NCBI RefSeq assembly: GCF_900167135.1
Contig: NZ_FUWZ01000003.1
Span: forward strand, 62,001-126,000
Direction of reading: 5' to 3'
Length of the DNA: 64,000 bases
From: Chitinophaga eiseniae
GTDB lineage: Bacteria > Bacteroidota > Bacteroidia > Chitinophagales > Chitinophagaceae
Positions 24,805-32,487 of this stretch are shown here, piece by piece. The notes below the pieces were generated by a model, which made no database searches, had not been told where the DNA came from, and saw nothing but the letters and a program-made list of their open reading frames with translations. Each line of letters begins with the position of its first letter. Position 1 is the stretch's first letter. A program made the position numbers and the translations under genes.

Positions 24805-27228
24805 ATGAAAGAAAGCATTGTACTCCCTCTGCAAGAGGTGGGTCTGGACGCTATTGCCCTGGTGGGCGGAAAATCTGCCTCCCTGGGTGAAATGATCTCC
24901 GGGCTGTCAAAAGCCGGCGTAAAAGTCCCTGGCGGATTCGCGATCACGACGAAAGCCTATTATCACTTTATGCAGAACAGTGGCCTGGACCAGTTCATCA
25001 GAGACCAGATCGCACAGATCGATTTCAACAACATCAGCTCCCTGCGCAGGGCCGGCCAGCGGATCAGGCAGGAGATCAGCAACTCCAGGTTCCCCCATGA
25101 ACTCAGCCAGGAAATTATTGCCGCCTACCAGGCGCTGTCCGGACAGTATGGCCAGGAACAGACCGACGTGGCCGTGCGCTCTTCCGCAACAGCAGAAGAT
25201 CTTCCGGATGCTTCCTTTGCAGGGCAACAGGAGACTTTTCTCAACGTACGCGGACCCGTGGCGCTGATAGACTGCGTAAGGAACTGCTTCGCTTCCCTGT
25301 TCACCGATCGCGCCATCAGCTACCGCGAAAACTTCGGCTATGACCATTTCAGTGTAGGCCTTTCCGTATGCGTTCAGAAAATGGTACGCTCAGACCTCGG
25401 CGCCTCCGGCGTAGCCTTCTCCCTCGATACCGAATCGGGCTTCCGTGACGTGGTACTGATCAACGGCTCCTGGGGCCTTGGAGAGCTGGTGGTACAAGGC
25501 GCTGTTTCGCCGGATGAGTTCATCGTCTACAAACCCCTGATCCAATCCCAATACAAACCTATCCTTGAAAAAAAGATGGGCGTGAAGGATAAGAAAATGA
25601 TCTACGGTGAAAGCAGCGACGAACGTACCCGTGTGATCCCCGCCACCAAACAGCAGCAGCACAGCTTCTGCCTTACAGACGATCAGATCCTGCAGCTGGC
25701 CGCCTGGGTACAACGCATCGAATCATACTATTCCGATAAAAAAGGCCACTGGTGCCCTATGGACGTAGAATGGGCGCTCGACGGCCTTAGCCACGAACTG
25801 TACATCGTACAGGCGCGGCCTGAAACCATTCATTCACGCAGGGACAGAAACAGGATCACCACCCGCTCCCTGGACACCGGCGGCGCCACGCCCCGCGAAC
25901 TGTTAAGAGGCATCGCTGTTGGCGACGGTATCGCGGCCGGCAACGTCAACATCCTGTTCTCCCTGGACAACCGCGTTGCCACGACCACCTTCCAGCCCGG
26001 AGACGTACTGGTGACCGATATGACCGACCCCGACTGGGAACCCATTATGAAAATGGCTTCCGCCATCGTGACCAACAAAGGCGGCCGCACCTGCCACGCA
26101 GCCATCGTAGCAAGGGAAATGGGCATACCGGCTATCGTGGGCTGCGAAGATGCCACCGAGAAACTGAATGGCGGACAAGCCATCACCGTGAGTTGCGCCG
26201 AAGGCACCGAAGGCGTGGTATACGAAGGTATCCTGCCGGTGAAAGAAGGACTGCTCGATTTATCCAGCCTTCCCACCGTGAAGACGCCGCTCATGCTGAA
26301 CGTAGGATCGCCATCCATGGCATTCCAGTTCACCCACCTGCCCGGCAAAGGCATCGGCCTGGCCAGGGAAGAGTTTATCATCAACAACTATATTAAAGTC
26401 CACCCGCTGGCGTTGCTGCATCACCGTGAGTTAAACGACGCCGCGCTGTCTGCCGAAATAGCGCAACTGATCTACGGTTATGAAAACGAAGCGGACTACT
26501 TCATCAGCAAACTGGCGTCCGGCGTAGGAAAGATCGCCGCTTCCAGCTATCCTGACAAAGCCATTGTGCGTTTCTCCGATTTCAAAAGCAACGAGTATTA
26601 CAACCTGCCCGGCGGGAAATATTTCGAGCCGAAGGAAGAGAACCCTATGATAGGCTGGCGGGGCGCGTCACGTTACTACTCGGAAAAATACAAGACCGCT
26701 TTTATGCTGGAATGCGCCGCCATCCGCAAGGCAAGGGAAACCATGGGACTGAACAACATTGTTGTCATGATTCCTTTCTGCCGCACCGTGGAAGAGCTGG
26801 AACAGGTATTGGCCGTGATGGAAGAAGCCGGGCTGTCCAGAGGACAGAACGGGCTGGAAGTATACCTGATGGCGGAACTGCCGTCCAATATCATGATGGC
26901 GGAGGAGTTTGCGCCGCATATCGACGGTTTCTCCATCGGCTCCAATGATCTCACACAGCTTACCCTCGGGCTGGACAGGGACTCCGAACTCGTGTCCGGC
27001 CTGTACAATGAACTGAGTCCGGCCGTGCTGCGCATGATAGCACGACTGATTAAAGTAGCCAAAGAGTTCAAAGTGAAAGTCGGCATCTGCGGCCAGGGAC
27101 CTTCCGATTTCCCTGAGCTGACGCGGTTCCTGGTGCAACAGGGCATCGACAGCATTTCTATTACGCCTGACGCGCTGGTAAAAACACTGTGGGCAGTGCA
27201 TGAAGCGGAGCAGCTGGTAGAAGCCTGA
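24805..27228 (+). CDS. ppsA: Phosphoenolpyruvate synthase
   Basis: An 807-residue enzyme, near the usual PpsA length. It converts pyruvate, ATP and water to phosphoenolpyruvate, AMP and phosphate, for gluconeogenesis. The N-terminal ATP-binding domain (about 10-345) has VGGKSASLGEM and AVRSSATAEDLPDASFAGQQ. The swivelling phosphohistidine domain has GGRTCHAAIVARE with catalytic His431. The C-terminal PEP-binding TIM barrel includes GIGLAREEF and the ending GICGQGPSDFPELTRFL, with the active-site cysteine. Single gene with its own terminator, divergent from an Lrp/AsnC regulator. Confidence 0.96.
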   Translation: MKESIVLPLQEVGLDAIALVGGKSASLGEMISGLSKAGVKVPGGFAITTKAYYHFMQNSGLDQFIRDQIAQIDFNNISSLRRAGQRIRQEISNSRFPHELSQEIIAAYQALSGQYGQEQTDVAVRSSATAEDLPDASFAGQQETFLNVRGPVALIDCVRNCFASLFTDRAISYRENFGYDHFSVGLSVCVQKMVRSDLGASGVAFSLDTESGFRDVVLINGSWGLGELVVQGAVSPDEFIVYKPLIQSQYKPILEKKMGVKDKKMIYGESSDERTRVIPATKQQQHSFCLTDDQILQLAAWVQRIESYYSDKKGHWCPMDVEWALDGLSHELYIVQARPETIHSRRDRNRITTRSLDTGGATPRELLRGIAVGDGIAAGNVNILFSLDNRVATTTFQPGDVLVTDMTDPDWEPIMKMASAIVTNKGGRTCHAAIVAREMGIPAIVGCEDATEKLNGGQAITVSCAEGTEGVVYEGILPVKEGLLDLSSLPTVKTPLMLNVGSPSMAFQFTHLPGKGIGLAREEFIINNYIKVHPLALLHHRELNDAALSAEIAQLIYGYENEADYFISKLASGVGKIAASSYPDKAIVRFSDFKSNEYYNLPGGKYFEPKEENPMIGWRGASRYYSEKYKTAFMLECAAIRKARETMGLNNIVVMIPFCRTVEELEQVLAVMEEAGLSRGQNGLEVYLMAELPSNIMMAEEFAPHIDGFSIGSNDLTQLTLGLDRDSELVSGLYNELSPAVLRMIARLIKVAKEFKVKVGICGQGPSDFPELTRFLVQQGIDSISITPDALVKTLWAVHEAEQLVEA

Positions 27229-27250
27229 ATAGAAGACACCATCAGGTAAA

Positions 27251-27284
27251 AAAAGTTGGAGAGATGGTCTCTCCAACTTTTTTT
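27251..27284 (+). terminator. Terminator after ppsA
   Basis: A stem AAAGTTGGAGAGA with TCTCTCCAACTTT (27252-27264 and 27268-27280), 3-nt loop and T to 27284. The A-run on the left makes it usable from both directions. Confidence 0.93.
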
Positions 27285-27337
27285 ATATTTTTTGATCAAT
27301 AAATTATTAAGATTGTAGGGAGAAATGCAAAGTCTGA

Positions 27338-27490
27338 TTGTCATTACAGCCACTAAATAAGGAGCGGCAATTACTGCTACAGGTATCTGAGGGCGACGAA
27401 ACCGCTTTCCGGCAACTGCTCTATGCCTATAGTGACCGTTTGGGCGCCTTCGTTTACAAAATTACCGGTTCGCGGGAAGTCCTAATCTTA
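27338..27490 (+). pseudogene. ECF sigma factor, N-terminal fragment
   Basis: From a TTG at 27338 the frame reads SLQPLNKERQLLLQVSEGDE, then AFRQLLYAYSDRLGAFVYKI and TGSRE. This is the start of an ECF sigma factor up to the point where the conserved acidic 'EEIVQDVF' motif of region 2 should follow. The family pattern stops at about 27478, and the frame continues without similarity to an early end. Regions 2 (second half) and 4 are absent, so it cannot function as a sigma factor. Confidence 0.75.
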
Positions 27491-27512
27491 CCTATAATCA
27501 TTTCAGGGGCCA

Positions 27513-27719
27513 GGCTCCGGCGTACCGGACGAACAGCTGAAGGCAGCGGTGAAAAACGGCATCGCCAAAGTAAACCTCGCCACCGAAACAAAAAATATCT
27601 TCATGAAAACATTACAGCAGCAACTCCGGCAAACGGAAGACATAGACCTGCGGCGGGTATTCCCTAAAGCCATAGACGCCGTTACCTCGCTGATATCGCA
27701 GAAACTACAGGTGATCTAA
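27513..27719 (+). pseudogene. Class II (ketose-bisphosphate) aldolase, C-terminal fragment
   Basis: The frame from 27513 reads GSGVPDEQLKAAVKNGIAKV, then NLATETKNIFMKTL, and ends KAIDAVTSLISQKLQVI with a stop at 27717-27719. This is the last 68 residues of a GatY/FbaA-type aldolase: the phosphate-binding GSG, the NLATE motif and the C-terminal helix. The HGG before GSG is degraded (QGP) and an in-frame stop lies only six codons earlier. No start exists, so it is a remnant. Its stop overlaps that of the convergent AraC gene. Confidence 0.75.
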
Positions 27720-28888
27720 TCCTCCTCCTGCATATTTATATGCATCGCCTTTACATAAGCACTGGGCGAAAGCTGTGTGATCTTCTTAAAATTCCGGTTA
27801 AAGCTCGTCTTGGAATTAAAGCCGCATTCAAAAGCCAGCGACAACAACGTATACTGTTGACTCCCCGGCTGCAGCAGCAGTTGTTTTAAAGCTTCGACCC
27901 GGAGCACATTGATATAATCGTAAAAACTGCTGCCCTCTTTGGAATTGATCACCTGGGAAAGCACGGCAGGATGCACGTTCAACGTTTTGGCGAGATCGCC
28001 CAGCGTTAAGCCGGCATCTTTGTAACACTGCTGTTCCCGCATGAGCGCCGTCAGCGCAGCATGAATTCGTGTCGCTTCCACATCGGTGAGACTGCTTTTT
28101 TCATACTTTACTTTCTGGCTGGTTTCATCTGCCTCTGCTTCCCTCGCCTCTTCCGGCTCCGGCTCCGCCAGCCTCACCAATGCAGGAAGATACACCTCAT
28201 GCGCAGGCAGCGGACTGGAGAAAATGCCCACCTGCCGGATGCCAAAGTACCCGATAAAGAAAATAAACAGCGCCACCACGAGGTATAACGACGCAGCAGA
28301 CTCGAAAAAGATGACCACGATCCAAATAACGCTCATGCCGCCAATGAGATAGCGCAACCAGTTCAGCGTAATCTTATCCGTATTGGAAAACTGAACGGCC
28401 ACATTCTGCCGGTGACGGCGCAGCAGGTAAAGGGACAGTATCACATACACCACCCCCGAAATAATAATGCCCCATACCATCGCATGGAAGAGTGGCGTAA
28501 ACTTCGAAGGGACAGCGCCCAGCTTTTCTTGTACCGTCATAACCGGCAACACGGGCGCCAACAGGACGGCGGCCAGCACCGCCGGGGTGAAATGAAAAAT
28601 ATTACGCCACCCATGGCGTTGCTGGCCGGTGAGAAATAAAATATACAGGTATAAAAACGGGCCATGCAGGAAGGGAAATGGCAACTCCCAGCCAATCAGC
28701 GCCGGCATATCGCTCATCTTATTAAAGGCATACCAGCCGATCAACGCCTGATGCACCACCGCAAAAAAGAACCAGGCACTCAATATTTTGTCCGCAATAC
28801 TTTTTTTACGCTTGCTGATCAGGATGATGAACAGGAATAGCGAGATAAAAACACCCCCTATATATATAACACGCCAGTCCGATAACAT
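27716..28888 (-). CDS. Membrane-bound AraC-family regulator
   Basis: A 390-residue protein with about seven hydrophobic helices in residues 5-235 and a C-terminal AraC-type DNA-binding domain (about 280-385). The second helix-turn-helix carries the family hallmark FECGFNSKTSFNRNFKKITQLSPSAY. An acidic linker (EPEPEEAREAEADE) precedes it. This architecture, an integral-membrane sensor fused to AraC, is common in Bacteroidota and the stimulus is unknown. Downstream on the same strand, 36 bp beyond the gap at its end, lies only the pseudogene region; the gene is divergent from nothing and has its promoter between 28889 and 28964 plus neighbouring coding sequence. Confidence 0.9.
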   Translation of the reverse strand: MLSDWRVIYIGGVFISLFLFIILISKRKKSIADKILSAWFFFAVVHQALIGWYAFNKMSDMPALIGWELPFPFLHGPFLYLYILFLTGQQRHGWRNIFHFTPAVLAAVLLAPVLPVMTVQEKLGAVPSKFTPLFHAMVWGIIISGVVYVILSLYLLRRHRQNVAVQFSNTDKITLNWLRYLIGGMSVIWIVVIFFESAASLYLVVALFIFFIGYFGIRQVGIFSSPLPAHEVYLPALVRLAEPEPEEAREAEADETSQKVKYEKSSLTDVEATRIHAALTALMREQQCYKDAGLTLGDLAKTLNVHPAVLSQVINSKEGSSFYDYINVLRVEALKQLLLQPGSQQYTLLSLAFECGFNSKTSFNRNFKKITQLSPSAYVKAMHINMQEED

Positions 28889-28964
28889 ATCACTTGCTAG
28901 TCTGATGTAAGAAATACCAAATATAAGGGTTTCAACCTGGTATTACTACATCAACAGCCCTGCA

Positions 28965-29537
28965 TCAGCGTTTCAGCCGTATGCCCATCCCCATTTCTAT
29001 ACTGATATGCTGGAAAGTGCTCACAGGATAACCCTCAAAGGGATAGAAAGGCAGATAGACCTTCGCATTGAAGGTGCGTCGTTTTCTCCCGAGCGACCAG
29101 TCCAGCAGTAAACCCACATCCGGCATCGTGGTGCTGCTTTGGGTGGTGATTTTCTCCAGGCCGGGATAATTGAGCGTTTCCTTGAAAGCGATGCGCCGCA
29201 CGCCGCCCATAGCCAGCACGGTAAGCCGTACAAATTTTTTAGGCCCGGTCATCGTATACCCTATGCCCACCTTTTGAGACAACTGATAACTATAATTCGT
29301 TTCCACGTTGTAGGTGTTTTTAGCCACGGCACTGGCCAGCATGGCATGCGCGCCCAGCACCCAGTTGCCCTTCAGGGAATATTCTACAGAAACAGCGGCG
29401 AGGCCTTTTACCGGCAGGCCCCACGGCAATGCGCCAACAGCCGGTTTAATGGTAAAGCGGGATAACGACTGCTCCTGCTCCTGCCCATGCAGGCTGACCG
29501 TCAGCAGCAGCAAGCCAATAATAAGTAGGTTTCGCAT
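28965..29537 (-). CDS. Hypothetical secreted protein, outer-membrane beta-barrel-like
   Basis: A 190-residue protein with signal peptide 1-19 (MRNLLIIGLLLLTVSLHG, then Q). The mature part alternates polar and apolar residues in short strands (FTIKPAVGALPWG, VSVEYSLKGNWVLGAHAML, YSYQLSQKVGIGYTM, HISIEMGMGIRLKR). It ends with a basic residue rather than the usual aromatic one. This suggests a small outer-membrane beta barrel or porin-like protein, without a named family. It lies 8 bp after the esterase-like gene and probably shares its transcript. Confidence 0.65.
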   Translation of the reverse strand: MRNLLIIGLLLLTVSLHGQEQEQSLSRFTIKPAVGALPWGLPVKGLAAVSVEYSLKGNWVLGAHAMLASAVAKNTYNVETNYSYQLSQKVGIGYTMTGPKKFVRLTVLAMGGVRRIAFKETLNYPGLEKITTQSSTTMPDVGLLLDWSLGRKRRTFNAKVYLPFYPFEGYPVSTFQHISIEMGMGIRLKR

Positions 29538-29545
29538 AAACGGGT

Positions 29546-30346
29546 TTAGTTGTTTTCAAAGAAAAATGTAAGCGCCTTTTTGATGTTCGTCTTTTTGGAG
29601 TCGAGGTGCCCCTTCCCCGGGGTGATGTAATCCTGCAGCGCATAGTGGGGGTAATATGCCTGTAACGCATTGCGGAAGCCTGTAAAAGGCGGGCGCATCT
29701 TTTCCTCCAGTTCGCCCAGCCCGAGGAAAAAAGTACCGCTTCCCTCCTTGTTTTGTTCGCGGTAGGCCTTTTCGTTCCGGAGGGCGATAGCATCATCGTA
29801 CCAGAAAGAAGGGCTCAGGCACAGGTAGTGGCCAAAGATCCGGTTATGGTTGGTAAAACTGTGCCCTACCAGCAAACCGCCGGCGGAATGCCCCAGGATA
29901 GCCCTCGCCGAGCGGGCGGGCGCTGCATGGAACTCAGATTCCATCCGCGGGATCAGTTCCGCTTCTATGAACTCGATAAATTTATCGGCGCCGCCGCTGC
30001 CGATGTCGCTGGGGGTGGGGGTGTAATCGTCCATACGGTCGTGCCCGTAACCGATGCCTACCACCAGCATCCCCTCCTGGTGACGGTCGCGGGTTTGCCT
30101 TTCGCATTCCACCGCGGTAAAGTCAAAATCCAGCTTCGCATCCAGCACGTAGAGGGTGCGATACCCCCTTGCAGGGGAATAATTTTCCGGCAGGGCCACC
30201 CTGATGTCATAGTTGCCACCGTTGACGGTCGACAGGAGATTGAACTCCCGGACGCGGCTTTTTTCGACCGTCTCCTTCTTGCAGGCCGAAAAAATCAGGG
30301 TGAGGCACAAACATCCGGCAAGGCGCCAGGTACTACACAGTTTCAT
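29546..30346 (-). CDS. Alpha/beta-hydrolase lipoprotein, esterase D/IroE-like
   Basis: A 266-residue lipoprotein with lipobox IFSAC (cysteine 21). The fold is alpha/beta hydrolase of the putative esterase family (Esterase D, Fes/IroE-like). It has YRTLYVLDAKLDFDF near the N-terminus, the nucleophile elbow GHSAGG, and a C-terminal histidine in TPGKGHLDS. Relatives hydrolyse ester bonds, including those of siderophores in the Fes/IroE group. The substrate here is not known and no siderophore gene is adjacent. It precedes the beta-barrel-like gene by 8 bp, so the two may act together in the envelope. Confidence 0.85.
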   Translation of the reverse strand: MKLCSTWRLAGCLCLTLIFSACKKETVEKSRVREFNLLSTVNGGNYDIRVALPENYSPARGYRTLYVLDAKLDFDFTAVECERQTRDRHQEGMLVVGIGYGHDRMDDYTPTPSDIGSGGADKFIEFIEAELIPRMESEFHAAPARSARAILGHSAGGLLVGHSFTNHNRIFGHYLCLSPSFWYDDAIALRNEKAYREQNKEGSGTFFLGLGELEEKMRPPFTGFRNALQAYYPHYALQDYITPGKGHLDSKKTNIKKALTFFFENN

Positions 30347-30433
30347 CCATTCGTGATTTTAAGTAAAAGATGCGGCCGAATGCACGGCCGTTTGTGAGAG
30401 CAAAACTATCGAAGCGGTACGGCATAAACGGTT

Positions 30434-30447
30434 CACCTTATAAGGTG
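30434..30447. promoter_or_regulatory. 14-bp perfect palindrome upstream of the DUF4345 gene
   Basis: CACCTTATAAGGTG is fully self-complementary and lies about 78 bp before the start at 30525, in the gap between the divergent esterase and DUF4345 genes. It looks like an operator for a dimeric regulator; nothing else supports this. Confidence 0.3.
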
Positions 30448-30524
30448 GCACCTATACTGGCAAAGGATTTCGGGGTGATGGGCCCTCTTATTCCCAGAGA
30501 AAAGGTTGTGTACGGCCGGGGGAT

Positions 30525-30896
30525 ATGATAAGTGCGGGAAGCTTTTTTATGGTGAGCATGATGGGCTTTTTTAGTCCGCAGGCAGTTATGGACCTGGTAC
30601 AGGTGAAGCTGCCCAATAGTGATGCGTTCAGTTCCATCCGGGGCGTATATGGCGGAGTGGGGTTAACGATCACGGTCATGCTTGTACGTTGGGCAATCAA
30701 GGACCTACAGCAGGGAGTGGTTTTTCTATGCTGGCTGTGGGGCCTCTACGCACTGTCGAGGATAATTACCTGGACGGCAGAAGGCCCGCTGGGTGCATTC
30801 GGTACGCAATGGCTGGTAATAGAAAGCGTGTTTTTTGCGATGGGAATGTTATTATGGCTGCGATTGCCCAAAAACAAACCTGCCATCCAGGGCTGA
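30525..30896 (+). CDS. DUF4345 family membrane protein
   Basis: A 123-residue protein with four hydrophobic segments (about 3-20, 46-60, 66-88, 98-115). It has the DUF4345 pattern, in which a short periplasmic loop is followed by SSIRGVYGGVGLTITVML and then WGLYALSRIITW. The function of the family is unknown. The N-terminus begins directly in the first helix, so the real start may be a little upstream, although no in-frame ATG is seen nearby. It ends 62 bp from the convergent SnoaL-like gene. Confidence 0.8.
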   Translation: MISAGSFFMVSMMGFFSPQAVMDLVQVKLPNSDAFSSIRGVYGGVGLTITVMLVRWAIKDLQQGVVFLCWLWGLYALSRIITWTAEGPLGAFGTQWLVIESVFFAMGMLLWLRLPKNKPAIQG

Positions 30897-30917
30897 CATT
30901 ATAAGCCCGTGCTGGCG

Positions 30918-30948
30918 ACAGGCCGTCTCTGGCATCGAGACGGCCTGT
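30918..30948. terminator. Terminator-like hairpin between convergent genes
   Basis: ACAGGCCGTCTC (30918-30929) pairs with GAGACGGCCTGT (30937-30948), 7-nt loop. A strong 12-bp stem with only a loose T-rich tail (TTGATGTTTGTTT) on the plus strand. Confidence 0.65.
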
Positions 30949-30958
30949 TGATGTTTGT

Positions 30959-31318
30959 TTACATGAAAAACTGTTCTGAAACAATTTTACCATTTTTCAC
31001 AGTAAATACACAAAGTTCCGTTACCGTCTGCCGGTCTCCGCCCTTCAGTTTAATATCCATTGTCAGCACAAAGGAAAAGGCGTTTCCGGCGATCAGCGGC
31101 TCCGAAACTGTGGTACCGTGCCGGGATTCCACCATGGCATTAAATTTCCGGTCCTTTTCCCTGAGGGCTTCCTTCCCTTTGGTCTCCTTCTCAAAACCCG
31201 GGACATCTGCAGGCTCTATGCTAACGGCCTCGTCAGCGTACAATTCCTGCTGCGCCAGGCTAAACTCCTGATTACGGCAATATTCAGCCAAACGGGAGGC
31301 TATCTGTGCTACTGTCAT
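30959..31318 (-). CDS. SnoaL-like / NTF2-fold protein
   Basis: A 119-residue soluble protein with the cone-shaped NTF2 fold pattern: an N-terminal helix (VAQIASRLAEYCRNQEF), LYADEAVSIEPADVPGFEKE, a KGKEALREKDRKF helix and four C-terminal strands (VLTMDIKLK...QTVTELCVFTVKNGKIVSEQFF). Members include polyketide cyclases and many of unknown role. No catalytic residues can be assigned, so binding or a small isomerase function is possible. It is a single gene convergent with the DUF4345 gene. Confidence 0.8.
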   Translation of the reverse strand: MTVAQIASRLAEYCRNQEFSLAQQELYADEAVSIEPADVPGFEKETKGKEALREKDRKFNAMVESRHGTTVSEPLIAGNAFSFVLTMDIKLKGGDRQTVTELCVFTVKNGKIVSEQFFM

Positions 31319-31389
31319 AAGCGTAACTTTTAACTAAAGTTACAAATTAGCCGCTGGTTAGTTCACCTGGGCCACATCGCCCCTTTAAG

Positions 31390-31460
31390 TTCTTAAGTAA
31401 GAATATACGACAACGGCCCTACCCCTGACAAAAATCAGCATAGCGTCTAATGACGGTCAT
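31390..31460 (+). promoter_or_regulatory. Putative regulatory region of the pfkB group
   Basis: Three short symmetric elements precede pfkB: TTCTTAAGTAAGAA (31390-31403), CTGACAAAAATCAG (31425-31438, a TGA-N6-TCA arrangement as in Crp/Fnr sites) and ATGACGGTCAT (31450-31460). The start codon is at 31533. Recognition by a Crp/Fnr-type regulator is inference. Confidence 0.35.
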
Positions 31461-31532
31461 GGTAATCGACGCAGCAGGCTGGTACCTTTGGTTTGTTCCC
31501 ACAAGGGAAAAGACCATTTTAAATCCAAAGGT

Positions 31533-32483
31533 ATGTCCCGCATTATCACTATTACACTGAACCCCGCCATTGATAAAAGTACGACTGTACCCATATTGGT
31601 ACCGGAACGAAAGCTGCAATGCAGCAACCCTGTCTTTGAACCCGGTGGCGGCGGGGTAAACGTGGCAAGGGCAATCATACAATTAGGCGGTGATGCCCAG
31701 GCTATCTACCTGGCAGGAGGTCACTCCGGCAAATTTTTCGACGCTTTGCTGAATGCTGAAGGAGTACCAACGCTGTCTGTCCCCATTGCAGGACGCACCA
31801 GGGAAAACCTGATTGTCAGCGATATCTCCAATAACGCACAGTACCGGCTGGATATGCCGGGCCCTACGGTGGACACCTATGAATGGCAGCACCTGCTGGA
31901 AGTAATCAGGGAAATGGAGGAGGTGGACTATATCGTTGCCAGCGGCAGCCTGGCTCCGGGAATCCCCCCTGACATATTCGCCTCTTTCAGCGCCATAGCC
32001 ACTCTCAAAGGACTCCGGTTTGTTGTGGATACGTCACGGGAAGCCCTGAAGCAGGCATTGCAGGAAGGCGCCTACCTTGTCAAACCCAACATGCGGGAAC
32101 TGGCCGGCTTTGCAGGAAAAGACACGCTTAACAACGAAGAGATAGTGGCGGTGGCCCGGCAAATCATCAGCAAAAAGCGATGTGAGGTAATCGTCGTATC
32201 CATGGGAGCAACAGGCGCCATGTTAATAACGGACAGCATCTCCTTAAAAATCCCGGCGCCACGGGTGCCAAAGGTAAGTACTGTGGGCGCAGGAGACAGT
32301 ATGCTGGCAGGTATTGTTTATGCTTTGTCTGCCGGCCGGGAAATAGTGGAGGCAGCACAATTCGGCGTCGCCTGTGGCACGGCCGCCACGCTGAACCCCG
32401 GCACCGCTCTGTGTAAGAAAGAAGATGCACAACGGCTTTTCGAGGAAATACGCAAAACACAGTCTTACACCGTTAGTCATTAA
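31533..32483 (+). CDS. pfkB: 6-phosphofructokinase II (PfkB family)
   Basis: A 316-residue ribokinase-family sugar kinase from the ATG at 31533 (MSRIITITLNPAID); the upstream extension to 31488 is not family-like. The text follows E. coli PfkB closely: KLQCSNPVFEPGGGGVNVARA for substrate binding, LVKPNMREL, and the ATP site with catalytic Asp in STVGAGDSMLAG. It phosphorylates fructose 6-phosphate to fructose 1,6-bisphosphate. A 1-phosphofructokinase or tagatose-6-phosphate kinase role is less likely but not excluded. The Nramp-related gene starts 4 bp downstream. Confidence 0.9.
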   Translation: MSRIITITLNPAIDKSTTVPILVPERKLQCSNPVFEPGGGGVNVARAIIQLGGDAQAIYLAGGHSGKFFDALLNAEGVPTLSVPIAGRTRENLIVSDISNNAQYRLDMPGPTVDTYEWQHLLEVIREMEEVDYIVASGSLAPGIPPDIFASFSAIATLKGLRFVVDTSREALKQALQEGAYLVKPNMRELAGFAGKDTLNNEEIVAVARQIISKKRCEVIVVSMGATGAMLITDSISLKIPAPRVPKVSTVGAGDSMLAGIVYALSAGREIVEAAQFGVACGTAATLNPGTALCKKEDAQRLFEEIRKTQSYTVSH

Positions 32484-32487
32484 ACAG

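Noticed and set aside
24600..24947. N-terminal extension of the Lrp/AsnC protein
   Set aside because: The extension is unlike the family, runs into the divergent ppsA gene, and the ATG at 24599 starts the normal winged helix-turn-helix.
27229..27337. A short gene between ppsA and the sigma fragment
   Set aside because: The stretch is a terminator followed by non-coding sequence, with no start codon and reading frame of useful length.
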